Shown: piece after piece, positions 8,935 to 18,076 of the stretch
Layout of the letters: every line of letters begins with the position of its first letter
How positions within the stretch are numbered: position 1 is the first letter of the stretch
Source: Theodoxus fluviatilis
Taxonomy: Eukaryota; Mollusca; Gastropoda; Cycloneritida; Neritidae
Direction: 5' to 3'
Length of the DNA stretch: 32,500 bases
Assembly: GCA_034096865.1 (NCBI GenBank)
Contig: JAWQFJ010026570.1
Span: 20,001 to 52,500 of the forward strand
Notes under the pieces: generated by a model
Database searches by the model: none
Told to the model about the DNA's origin: nothing
Seen by the model: only the letters and a program-made list of their open reading frames with translations
Position numbers and translations under genes: made by a program

Positions 8935-10747
8935 CTGTGATCCAGATTTAAACTCTACCCATTTCAGCTTTTCTCCATTCCCTCCCCTTCCCCAATGAGT
9001 TGAATCCAAAATGACTTCAAAAGTTGAACTTTTAAACACTTATCCTTTCAAATTCACACATTAGAGTTGTCTGAACACCTTATTCAATAGACATTAAAAT
9101 GAGTGGTCCATGATGTAGCTGAAGATATTCATTAAAACAAGAGAATGATAGTATGAAAAGCAACAAATTAACCAATTTCATGAACTACAAGCATTGAAAC
9201 AAGCACACATGAATTATTCATTTTCATCTGTGTTATCCCAACATTCTCAGAGAAGATGGTGGAGTTTTTTCAGCGTGACAATATTATGAAGAAAAGAAAA
9301 TATGTTTGCACATCAACAAAAAGAACTACAGTTGTTCTGTATCCTAATATATTAATGACAAAATAAATTACTTCAATAGCATAGCAATCGAAGCATTTTC
9401 TGCTATAAAACATAAGTATATGAACAAATTAACATATGTTAGCATGGTGATAATTAAGTAAGTCTCCCTTGGAGAGACGAATTGAATTATCGCCTGGGGG
9501 AACAACTGATGGACAGTCTTATGGGACTTGAAGTTAGAAACAAACAAAACCCAAAGAATGAAAAAACTAAAAGAAAAAATCCAATGTGATTTCAACATTG
9601 ACACCTAAATAAAGCTACTTCTGAGCCAAGATGGAACAGGCGCCTCAGTCAACTTGGCCCCATCTCCTACCTATCCCACCCCTCAATATCCACCCACCCA
9701 TCAAACAGTGACAGAAAACTTTCAAAAGTCTGTGGAATTAGGAATTCATTAGTATTTCTGCTGGCAGGCTGATCTGATGAATGCAAACTTTCAGGTGATA
9801 TGAGGGCTGTGAAATTTCTATTTCCTAACATATCCTTTTTGTATATATTCACAAGTTGATATATTTTGGCTCACCTTTACATGTTATATGGACAATCTTC
9901 ATGTCACACTGGTTCATGATAACAGAGACGGTAACAGTAGTGCCATGTCTGGTTAAATTTACATGAATAACATACAAGGCAGTATACATATGAGCTGCTA
10001 CAGATGGCATCTGTAAATACCCCATTTCACTCATGATACGTGCAAATCAAATTATAGAAAATAAAAAGTTGGTCTGTCTGAAGGGTGGAATAGCATGCAT
10101 GAGCTTGGTGATTCCTTAAGAGTTTCAACAGTGAAAATTCAGAATGCTAAGCAGATAAAACTGTCAACCAGGAAAGGTGTGATGAGAGGCCTCGTAACAT
10201 GTACTGTCTAATCATCCACCACAGGACTCTGCACTGTTCTGCCTGGTACAGGCAAACTTAGGTTAAATTACATCATGTGTGATCACCTGCCAGTGGGATT
10301 AAATAGCCCACCACAGTGGAATTTGCAAATATTTGTGTGTCTATTTCATTAGGCAATGTCTACCATCTAGAGACACCTTTGTAAGGTCATAATGATGCTC
10401 TCTCACCACAAATTTTCCCAAATTCAATAGCAACTGGAAAACTGGAATGCAGATCTTTTCTTAGCAAACAAATTATTATTCCTTGAATGCCATTGATTTA
10501 CTGAGATCAATGGCCAAGAGCATTGAAACAGAGGGTTGAAACAGACCTGCAAAATGTAAACTCCAGACACTTGTCACCAGTGGTTAACTCATTCAAGTCT
10601 CAGTATTTTTAATGCATTTCATCCCTGGAGTTGCAGGAAAATATACATATTTTGAAAAAAATTATTTTAAAAAGTACTAAAATTATGAAATTCAGTGTAG
10701 TTCTCTGAAATCGATTTTCCTCCCGAACAATAAGGAAAATTATTCAA
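8935..10747. other. Unique stretch, one weak exon candidate only
   Basis: Apart from the minus-strand exon candidate at 9875-10010, no coding exon, RNA gene or repeat is supported. Short AT-rich open frames on both strands have no family resemblance. Confidence 0.5.
9875..10010 (-). CDS. Weak internal exon candidate, unrecognised
   Basis: On the minus strand, ATTTACAG precedes a 136-base stretch that is open in one frame and ends AAAG|GTGAGC, a good donor. The frame reads MPSVAAHMYTALYVIHVNL, then TTVTVSVIMNQCDMKIVHITCK. The alternating hydrophobic residues suggest beta strands, but no family is recognised. The acceptor lacks a pyrimidine tract. It lies beyond the likely 3' end of the minus-strand gene with an exon at 16735-16816, so it would belong to another transcript. 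The mirror is at 24659-24794 (+). Confidence 0.25.
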
Positions 10748-10821
10748 ATGCATAACATCATATGAACCTATGCGTCGTCAACGACTATGCTCAGTGCATA
10801 GGTTCATGCGATGCTATGCAT
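10748..10821. repeat. 26-bp stem hairpin with nested palindrome in the loop
   Basis: 10748-10773 (ATGCATAACATC...) pairs with 10796-10821 (...GATGCTATGCAT) at 23 of 26 positions. The 22-base loop contains a further small palindrome, GTCGTCAACGAC. It could be a fold-back element core or a transcribed hairpin. Neither is demonstrated. The mirror is at 23848-23921. Confidence 0.85.
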
Positions 10822-10948
10822 CAGGAATGAGTTCAATCAAGCTGATTTCCATCAAAGTTACCTTATTGTGAGACTGGGAATCTTCTTTGCTGACAAACTA
10901 TGGATAAGAAGTTTTAAAAATGTCACAATATTTACCCTTTCTTCTTTT

Positions 10949-11068
10949 GAGAGAGAGAGAGAGAGAGAGAGAGCACATGTAGTGTGTGTGTGTGCAGGTG
11001 TGTTTGTGTATGTGCATGTATGTGTGTGTGTGTGCATGTATGCGTGTGTGCAAGTGTTTGTGTGTATG

Positions 11069-11119
<51 letters not shown>

Positions 11120-11238
11120 AAGTAAGTGTGTGTGTGTGTGCAAGTAAGTGTGTGCGTGTGCGTGTGTGCAAGTAAGTGTGTGTGTGTATGTGTGTGCAAG
11201 TAAGTGTGTGTATGTGTGTGTGTGAGAGAGAGAGAGAG
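10949..11238. repeat. Composite (GA)n - (GT)n - (GA)n microsatellite
   Basis: About 24 bases of GA (10949-10972) are followed by about 245 bases of GT-rich repeats. These are broken by GCATGTATG and by a GTGCAAGTAAGTGT unit that recurs four times, and a second short GA run (11223-11238) closes the tract. Open frames of HTHT or CVCV type across it are not genes. The mirror is at 23431-23720. Confidence 0.95.
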
Positions 11239-13200
11239 CCAAAGAATATTCAACTGCCTATATTGAAAACTATGCAAGATATGCTTGCACACAGGAGTCC
11301 TTTGATGCCAAGTGCATGTTTGTTATGATTGACTGAATGAGCTTTACCTCCTGTGTTTCTTGTTCACATGGACAAAGATAGATAGTGAATGAGAAGTACT
11401 TGATATGCATCTTGGAGAGAAGCTGCGCTTTGCAAAATATTTTTCATTCATCAATAAACAGTTTAAGACTAAGTGGGCACTTCAAACTCCACTCTGTAAA
11501 TAAAGGCTTACTAATTTCTATTTGAGAAAATGCTTAGTTATTCTGTTGTCATTGGACAAATTGGTATAAGCACCAAAACACAAATCTTGTGAAGAAGAAA
11601 TTTGTTTATTGGCAATAGATAACATTACATTTCTAAAGCTTATCAGAAAAAGTATGAAAACAATGATAAGTATATCTTTTTACAACTTGAAACAAAGTGA
11701 CAGGAGATCTAAATACCAGTTAGCACTGTATAGATGCCATTACTATGATTTAGTATGGAGTTAATAAACATTGACAGTAGCTACTAGTTATTCTGGCAGA
11801 CGAATCCTTTTTTTGGTAAGCACTTGTACTCTTTCAGTAATGCCCAGTTGTAATAGTCGTGAATTTCTCAAGAAGAGGTTAACTGATGCACACTTGGTTT
11901 TCCTGTTGTGAAATAGTCAGTTTTGTGCAAAACAATGCTGTTGAATATCATTTAAATGTGAAGCTCAAAGCCACACAGTAGTTAGTGCAGTGCAAGTTAA
12001 TTTCATTTTATTCTCACTAAAACCACAGTTGATAAGAAAACATATACCTTCACCTGAAAACAGAAGCAAAGCATGTTAACTTTCATGCCCTCGGTGCTGT
12101 CCATCCTGGCTACTAATCTTTGTCAAATACAGAATGAATTATCTTTCATAACTATACACTGATACTTTTTTAACAATAAAAATCCAAAATAGAATTAATT
12201 TCATATACAAAACAAGTTGTAGAGAGTAACGACTGAGTTGATCCTGATGATTGAGCGAAATCAGCACCCTAGCTAAATTTACAAGGTACTTTCAACTATT
12301 TTTGGAGCTCATACGCTGTAATGTTGAAGAGTCCTGGGAAGATATAGATGAGAACATCATTTCAAGTTACATGTATTGGCTGTAACCTGAACTACCTCCC
12401 ACACCATGGTAAAAATGTATTTACAGTTTTCCATCTATACTTTTTAGACTATGTGTCCCTTTCATTATGTTTTCAATAAAAATGGAATAAACATATAAAA
12501 CATTTATTTAACATAAAGTTTTAAGAAAAATGCAATCAAAACAAAGAATGTTATCTACTTAAATATTCAAATAAATTATAAACACTGATCTACTCTTTGA
12601 GCAAAGTTACCAATAAATTAACAACCAAACTTGAAATTTTAAAGAGATGTTATTCCTATTTTAAGGCACATGATTTCATTCTTACGCAGGAAAAGAATGA
12701 ACCTTTCAACCAACCAACAATGAGTATGAAAAACTATCACTTGAAAACTGTTCTGAGAAAATGGCTCATCTGTTTGTTCAGTGAGTTTTCAAATAAAGAT
12801 TAAAAGCAAACAAATTGACTTTCATCTGAAGATGTGAAAACTGTACACAAATAAAGGTTCACTAGCACAACGATAGACTGACAACATGATCATTCCATTT
12901 CATTTAAACAGGAAAAACTTTCAGCTACATTTTCAGTCTGCAAATTAAATGCTCAACTGGCTTCGCATTTGAAGATACATCATGCTAAACACTAGATTTA
13001 TCCATTTCAGGATTCAAGGCAAACACTCGTGCAAAAGGCAAAGAAAGTTACAATGAATGACCATCATGGAGATATTTTATGAACGTAAAATATAACCCGC
13101 TAGGTTATTCATTTCCATGTGCCATCTTGGATGTTTCTTTTTCATTATTTGGGGAACTTTGGTTTTCTTTCAGGGTGTAAATAGAATTTGAGTTCCCATT
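11239..13200. other. Probable 3' UTR/flank of the minus-strand gene; otherwise no gene recognised
   Basis: AT-rich DNA without a recognised coding exon. On the minus strand, AATAAA hexamers lie at 12503-12508 and 11605-11610. The second is followed, about 20 bases later, by GT-rich sequence and is the better-formed poly(A) site for a transcript ending with the candidate exon at 13201-13226. Confidence 0.35.
11605..11610 (-). promoter_or_regulatory. AATAAA polyadenylation signal candidate for the minus-strand gene
   Basis: AATAAA on the minus strand, with TTTGTGTTTTGGTG about 20-30 bases downstream, the usual layout of an animal poly(A) site. It would give a 3' UTR of about 1.6 kb after the candidate stop at 13201-13203. 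The mirror is at 23059-23064. Confidence 0.35.
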
Positions 13201-13226
13201 TCAAGCTGGATCATACAGACTTCGAG
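13201..13226 (-). CDS. Candidate terminal coding exon of an unrecognised gene
   Basis: A strong acceptor on the minus strand (CTTTGTATGCTTCTGTGCATTTCAG) is followed by CT CGA AGT CTG TAT GAT and then CCA GCT TGA. The exon at 16735-16816 ends with one base (A) of a split codon, so joining it here gives ACT (Thr), then RSLYDPA and stop. The phase fit and the quality of the acceptor support the pairing, but so short a coding tail could match by chance, and other exons could lie in the roughly 3.5-kb intron. The mirror is at 21443-21468 (+). Confidence 0.4.
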
Positions 13227-13579
13227 CTGAAATGCACAGAAGCATACAAAGAAAGACTGACATGACAGCAAAAAGAAAGGAAGGTAAAGGCAGGGATAAA
13301 CCGTAACACTTCCAAGCATTTTGTACATTGTGTATGTATATGATGGATTTAATCAATTCGGTATACTTCTTCACATCACCCCATCACCCACCCATCCACC
13401 GATAAAGCACACACATACACAACACACACACACAAACACAAACATACTGTCTACATATGATACAAATCATCGAACATTTGAGACATGGGTGTAATGTCTA
13501 AACAAGATGCGATAAATGAGATGCATTTAAATATTTGGGGTGACCAATAACAAACGTATTTTGGAAACCTATGCTTTTT

Positions 13580-14436
13580 GACTCACATGCGAAGCAAAAG
13601 TGAGTCTATGTACTGAGCCGTGTCGTCCGTCCGTCCGTCCGGGCGTCCGGGCGTCCGGGCGTAAAAAACTTAAACGTTGGATTTTTCTCGGAGACTATTA
13701 AGTCTATCAACACCAAATGTGGCATGATGGTGTATGATGACAAGGCCTCAAAAAACATACATAGTGACTTGACCTTGCTTCAAGGTCAAGGTCACAGGAG
13801 CCATAAATGTGGTCTCAAAAACAGTCATTTTTCACATTTTCCCAATTTTCTCCCACGTTATTGAGAATGGCGACCTTAGCTACAAGTGGTATATAGGTCA
13901 AAGCAAGCCCTATCTTTTGATACCAGTTTGGTTGACCTTGCTTCAAGGTCAAGGTCACAGGAGCTCTTCAAAGTTGGATTGTATACATATTTTGAAGTTA
14001 CCTTGACCCTGAACTATGGAAGATAACTGTTTCAAACTTAATAATTATGTGGGGCACATGTTATACTTTCATCATGAGACACATTTGTTCACATATCATC
14101 AAGGTCAAGGTCACTTTGACCCTTATGAAATGTGACCAAAATGGGGTAGTGAACCACTAAAAGTGACTATATCTCATGGTAGAAAGTGCCAATAAGCACC
14201 ATTGTGCTTCCTATGTCTTGAATTAACAGCTTTGTGTTGCATGACCTTGGATGACCTTGACCTTGGGTCAAGGTCACATGTATTTTGGTAGGAAAAATGT
14301 GTAAAGCATTTCTTTGTGTATGATGTCATTGGTAGGTTTAGTTGTTTGACCTTGACCTTGAATGTCACCTGAAGGTCAAGGTCATATAAAGGTCAAGGTC
14401 AAGCATGTGAGTCGTATGGGCTTTGCTCTTCTTGTT
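13580..14436 (+). repeat. TCAAGGTCA-rich repeat element, copy 1 (full length)
   Basis: An approximately 860-bp element. It starts with the small hairpin GACTCAC..GTGAGTC, then a CpG-rich CCGT/CCGGGCGT variable tract (13622-13661), then about 750 bp peppered with TGACCTTGA and TCAAGGTCA words. It ends GCATGTGAGTCGTATGGGCT plus TTGCTCTTCTTGT. The word GACTCACATGC occurs near both ends in opposite orientation. No protein-coding capacity was recognised. Orientation is set with the GACTCACATGCGAAGC end as the start. The mirror is at 20228-21089. Confidence 0.9.
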
Positions 14437-14854
14437 AATCTTTACACTTCCTGAAATTAGTTTGCAGTAATAGTTTACCAATTGCATTCCATGAAATTTA
14501 TTTTTTATTTTGAACTCTATTTATCATAGCAACAACACAAGAAATGTACAAACCATTACATGACAAAGCATTGAGAATGTTCACTAACTCGTAAACAAGG
14601 CAAAATTGTGTGAAAAGCTGACAGCATGATTAAACATTTTTGCTGTGTCATGGTGGGTTGAAGCCAACACACAGGCCAATAGTAAGCCAAGGAGTAGCAA
14701 AAGCTGGGTGAGAGTATACTGACACAGTTAGCCTGACAGCATTACATGAGCTTCTTCAGAATATTTAACAAGCTGTGATTTTGCACATTTGTGGGAAACC
14801 ATTTTGCACTGCTTCCTGTTGTGTTTCTTTGGTTGTTTTCTTTTGTTTCATTTT

Positions 14855-14915
<61 letters not shown>

Positions 14916-15132
14916 AGTTTTTTCCCCCCATGAAATTGATTATAAAATCAAAATGAAAGTCAAGTGGTGAAACATGTAACTGGTTTAAGCTGAATTTCTG
15001 TCTTTGTCTCAGTAGAAACTCATCTTTTCTTTTCTTTTTCTCTCTAATAAGCAAGGTGCTTAATGCTTTTCATTATAAGGAATAATACAACAAACTATAC
15101 TTGATATCAAGACCTCTAAATGCTATTGTTAA
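14437..15132. other. Spacer between repeat copies, with a GT microsatellite
   Basis: Unique-looking DNA with a 58-base (GT)n at 14856-14913. No exon is supported. It lies in the presumed intron of the minus-strand gene. Confidence 0.5.
14856..14913. repeat. (GT)n microsatellite, 58 bases
   Basis: A pure GT run followed by TTTAGTTTTTTCCCCCC. The mirror (AC)n at 19751-19808 has the same length, with a single A/G difference just outside it. Confidence 0.95.
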
Positions 15133-15726
15133 ACAAGAAGGGCAAAGCCCATACGACTCACATGCTTGACCTTGACCTTTACATGACCTTGACCTTTAGG
15201 TGACCTTCAAGGTCAAGGTCAAACAACTACACCTAGCAATGACATCATACACTAAGAAATGCTTTACACATTTTTCCTACCAAAATACATGTGGCCTTGA
15301 CCCAAGGTCAAGGTCATCCAAGGTCATGCAACACAAAGCTGTTAATTCAAGACATAGGAAGCACAATGGTGATTATTGGCACTTTCTACCATGAGATATG
15401 GTCACTTTTAGTGGTTCACTACCCCATTTTGGTCACATTTCATTAGGGTCAAAGTGACCTTGACCTTGATGATATGTGACCAAATGTGTCTCATGATGAA
15501 AGTATAACATGTGCCCCACATAATTATTAAGTTTGAAACAGTTATCTTCCATAGTTCAGGGTCAAGATCACTTTAAAATATGTATACAATCCAACTTTGA
15601 AGAGCTCCTGTGACCTTGACCTTGAAGCAAGGTCAACCAAACTGGTATAAAAAATAGAGCTTACTTTGCCCTATATACCATGTATAGGTGAGGTATCCAA
15701 TCTCAAAAACTTCAGAGAAAATTGAG
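15133..15726 (-). repeat. TCAAGGTCA-rich repeat element, copy 2 (truncated)
   Basis: Same family as copy 1 but on the opposite strand. It starts ACAAGAAGGGCAAAGCCC and lacks roughly the first 270 bp of the element (the GACTCACATGCGAAGC end), stopping at AGAGAAAATTGAG, where copy 3 begins directly. Truncation at the start end resembles the 5' truncation of retroposed elements, but deletion is equally possible. The mirror is at 18938-19531. Confidence 0.9.
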
Positions 15727-16586
15727 ACAAGAAGGGCAAAGCCCATACGACTCACATGCTTGACCTTGACCTTTACATGACCTTGACCTTTAGAAGACCT
15801 TGACCTTCAGGTGACCTTCAAGGTCAAGGTCAAACAACTACACCTAGCAATGACATCATACACTAAGAAATGCTTTACACATTTTTCCTACCAAAATACA
15901 TGTGGCCTTGACCCAAGGTCAAGGTCATCCAAGGTCATGCAACACAAAGCTGTTAATTCAAGTCATAGGAAGCACAATGGTGATTATTGGCACTTTCTAC
16001 CATGAGATATGGTCACTTTTAGTGGTTCAATACCCCATTTTGGTCACATTTCATAAGGGTCAAAGTGACCTTGACCTTGATGATATGTGACCAAATGTGT
16101 CTCATGATGAAAGTATAACATGTGCCCCACATAATTATTAAGTTTGAAACAGTTATCTTCCATAGTTCAGGGTCAGGTCACTTCAAAATATGTATACAAT
16201 CCAACTTTGAAGAGCTCCTGTGACCTTGACCTTGAAGCAAGGTCAACCAAACTGGTATCAAAAGATAGGGATTACTTTGCCCTATATACCATATATAGGT
16301 CAGGTATCCAATCTCAAAAACTTCTGAGAAAATTGAGAAAATGTGAAAAATGACTGTTTTTTAGACAACATTTATGGCCCCTGCGACCTTGACCTTGAAG
16401 CAAGGTCAAGTCACTATGTATGTTTTTTGAGGCCTTGTCATCATACACCATCATGCCAAATTGGGTGTTGATAGACTTAATAGTCTCCGAGAAAAATCCA
16501 ACGTTCAAGTTTTAAACGGACGCCCGGACGCCCGGACGGACGAAACGGGTGAGTACATGGACTCACTTTTGCTTCGCATGTGAGTC
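15727..16586 (-). repeat. TCAAGGTCA-rich repeat element, copy 3 (full length)
   Basis: Full-length copy abutting truncated copy 2 in the same orientation. It runs from ACAAGAAGGGCAAAGCCC to GCTTCGCATGTGAGTC. By eye it holds about ten exact TGACCTTGA/TCAAGGTCA words, several overlapping. Its CCGT/CCGGGCGT tract is shorter than that of copy 1. The mirror, with several substitutions, is at 18077-18937. Confidence 0.9.
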
Positions 16587-16734
16587 AAAAAAACTAAAAC
16601 AAAACTGCCACTGAAATGAGTACTGTGGAAAATCACTCCATACGAGCACATTGAACAAGATCCAGCAGTGTTCAAGTCTTGGCTGTTTTGAGAAAGACAA
16701 AGCCAGAGGAAACTTAGTGAGAAATGCCACTTAC

Positions 16735-16816
16735 TCTGTGGAATGTTGACTTTGTTAGACACAAGGACGTCGGCTTGTACGGGGCTCATGTTGAGGTAAA
16801 GGGTCTCTGGATTGGA
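16735..16816 (-). CDS. Internal coding exon of an unrecognised protein
   Basis: On the minus strand, ATGTTGCATTTCAG precedes an 82-base exon that ends CAGA|GTAAGTGG, so both splice sites are strong. The exon is phase 0 at its start and leaves one base at its end. It encodes 27 residues beginning SNPETLYLNMSPVQADVLV and ending KVNIPQ. GC content and codon use are visibly richer than in the surrounding intron-like DNA, which supports real coding sequence. No family is recognised. YLNM fits the YxxM pattern bound by PI3K SH2 domains, but a four-residue match is weak evidence. Upstream exons would lie beyond the noisy centre and are missing from the window. The next exon may be 13201-13226. The mirror is at 17847-17928 (+), with an identical exon sequence. 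Confidence 0.65.
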
Positions 16817-16999
16817 CTGAAATGCAACATAATGAGGAATCATGGTGGCCTACCATCTCTGTCTCATGTTGTTGCTTCAGTCTAACACTGTCTTGTCTTA
16901 TCTGTCTGTCTAGTTGTCCGAATGCTGCTCACACCAACACTCAAAGCACTGTCTCCAAATCTGCCAATCTGTCTGTCATCATGTTTTTGTCTGCATGTT

Positions 17000-17038
17000 T
17001 ATCAGTCTTTCTATCTATTCATGTGTGTGTGTGTTTGT

Positions 17039-17079
<41 letters not shown>

Positions 17080-17665
17080 ATCTTCTCTCTCTCATACTCT
17101 CCTTGAGCTCTTTTATAGTCTATCTCTCCTCTCTGTCTTCTGTCTCTCTGCTACTCTTCGCTTCTCTGACTCTTCTCAGTCCTCCTCTCTCGTCTTCTCT
17201 GTCTTCTCTCTCTCTCTCTCTCTCTCCCTTCGTCTCACCATCCTCTTCTCCCTCTCTGTCTCGTCCTCTCTCTGCTCGTCTTCTCTCTCTCTTCTCTCGT
17301 GGAGCTAGATGCAGAACACGCACAAAAAACAAACAAACACAAACCTTCCAAAAAAAACACAATACATCAACTACCAGCGCTCTCAACACAAAGGAGGGGG
17401 GGGAAAGAGGAGTGGTGTGTAGCTTGTGTGTGGGTGGGGATGGGGGGAGTGTGTGGGGGGGTGTGAGTGTGGGGGCAGGATTGAAGAGAAGAGAGAAGAG
17501 GAGAAAAAGAAAAGTGAGAAGAGAGAGAGAGGAGAGAAAAAGAAACAAGAAAAGGAGAGGAGAAGAGCAGAGGAATAAAGAGAAGAAGAAGAAGAGAGAG
17601 GAACTTAGAGAGAGAAGAGAGAGAGCACAAAACACGACACACATGGAATAGATAGAGACTGATCA
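17000..17665. other. Noisy palindrome centre: CT, CA, adapter-like core, GT, GA
   Basis: Precise pairing of the arms stops at 16997/17666. Inward on the left are CT-rich sequence (about 17039-17300) and then CA/A-rich sequence (about 17306-17375). On the right, read inward, the complementary GA-rich (about 17635-17476) and GT/G-rich (about 17475-17413) stretches follow the same order. The flanking words still match loosely (TATCTATTCATGTGTGTG against TATCTATTCCATGTGTGTCG), as two error-laden readings of one sequence would. Open frames across this region are low-complexity and not genes. Confidence 0.85.
17376..17412. other. SMRTbell-adapter-like sequence at the palindrome centre
   Basis: The stretch reads CTCTCAACA, CAAA, GGAGGGG, GGGGAAAGAGGAG. 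From memory, one strand of the standard PacBio SMRTbell adapter runs CTCTCTC, (AAC) repeats, (GGA) repeats, then AAAAGAGAGAG. The order and base composition agree, with the (AAC) and (GGA) runs degraded as expected in a single noisy pass. It sits exactly where the CT/CA half turns into the GT/GA half. The match is by eye, not by alignment. Confidence 0.75.
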
Positions 17666-17846
17666 CATGCAGACAAAAACATGATGACAGACAGATTGGC
17701 AGATTTGGAGACAGTGCTTTGAGTGTTGGTGTGAGCAGCATTCGGACAACTAGACAGACAGATAAGACAAGACAGTGTTAGACTGAAGCAACAACATGAG
17801 ACAGAGATGGTAGGCCACCATGATTCCTCATTATGTTGCATTTCAG

Positions 17847-17928
17847 TCCAATCCAGAGACCCTTTACCTCAACATGAGCCCCGTACAAGCCGACGTCCTT
17901 GTGTCTAACAAAGTCAACATTCCACAGA
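17847..17928 (+). CDS. Mirror copy of the unrecognised internal exon
   Basis: Identical 82-base exon to 16735-16816, here on the plus strand, with the same acceptor (GTTGCATTTCAG) and the same donor (CAGA|GTAAGT). The two copies point away from the centre, one on each side, and neither has an upstream partner exon before the noisy core. That fits a single gene read twice better than two genes. Confidence 0.6.
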
Positions 17929-18076
17929 GTAAGTGGCATTTCTCACTAAGTTTCCTCTGGCTTTGTCTTTCTCAAAACAGCCAAGACTTGAACACTGCTG
18001 GATCTTGTTCAATGTGCTCGTATGGAGTGATTTTCCACAGTACTCATTTCAGTGGCAGTTTTGTTTTAGTTTTTTT

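Larger units (their letters stand above)
2168..17375 (+). repeat. Left arm of a giant palindrome
   Basis: Every stretch compared from 2168 onward reappears as its reverse complement in the right half. Partner positions sum to 34668 at the outer end, 34669 from about 2240 to 13600, and 34662-34664 from about 13700 to 17000. The outer arm is indistinguishable from its mirror apart from 8 T (2229-2236) against 7 A (32433-32439). The next differences occur from about 13620 inward. Close pairing ends near 17000, after which both sides become noisy CT/CA-rich sequence. Confidence 0.97.

Noticed and set aside
6657..8940. Long open frames (up to 564 codons) across the 36-bp array, and their mirrors at 25729-28012
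   Set aside because: They exist only because the unit is 36 bases and free of stops; two frames are open at once, 7-base deletions switch between them, and there is no upstream gene structure.
10811..11292. HTHT/CVCV-type open frames over the GT microsatellite and mirrors
   Set aside because: Low-complexity translation of a dinucleotide repeat.
15811..16005. A 64-codon frame conserved in all copies of the TCAAGGTCA-rich element (also 14174-14368, 15200-15394, 18659-18853, 19270-19464)
   Set aside because: The copies are near-identical at DNA level, so the frame is kept without selection needing to act; it runs through the TGACCTTGA words and resembles no protein.
16914..17651. Ser/Leu-rich and Arg/Glu-rich frames of up to 245 codons over the centre
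   Set aside because: Translations of noisy CT and GA tracts in the palindrome core.
17000..17665. A biological palindrome centre such as a breakage-fusion or hairpin-telomere junction
   Set aside because: Not excluded, but the adapter-like core and the two differently noisy readings of the same CT/CA tract are explained more simply by a missed sequencing adapter.
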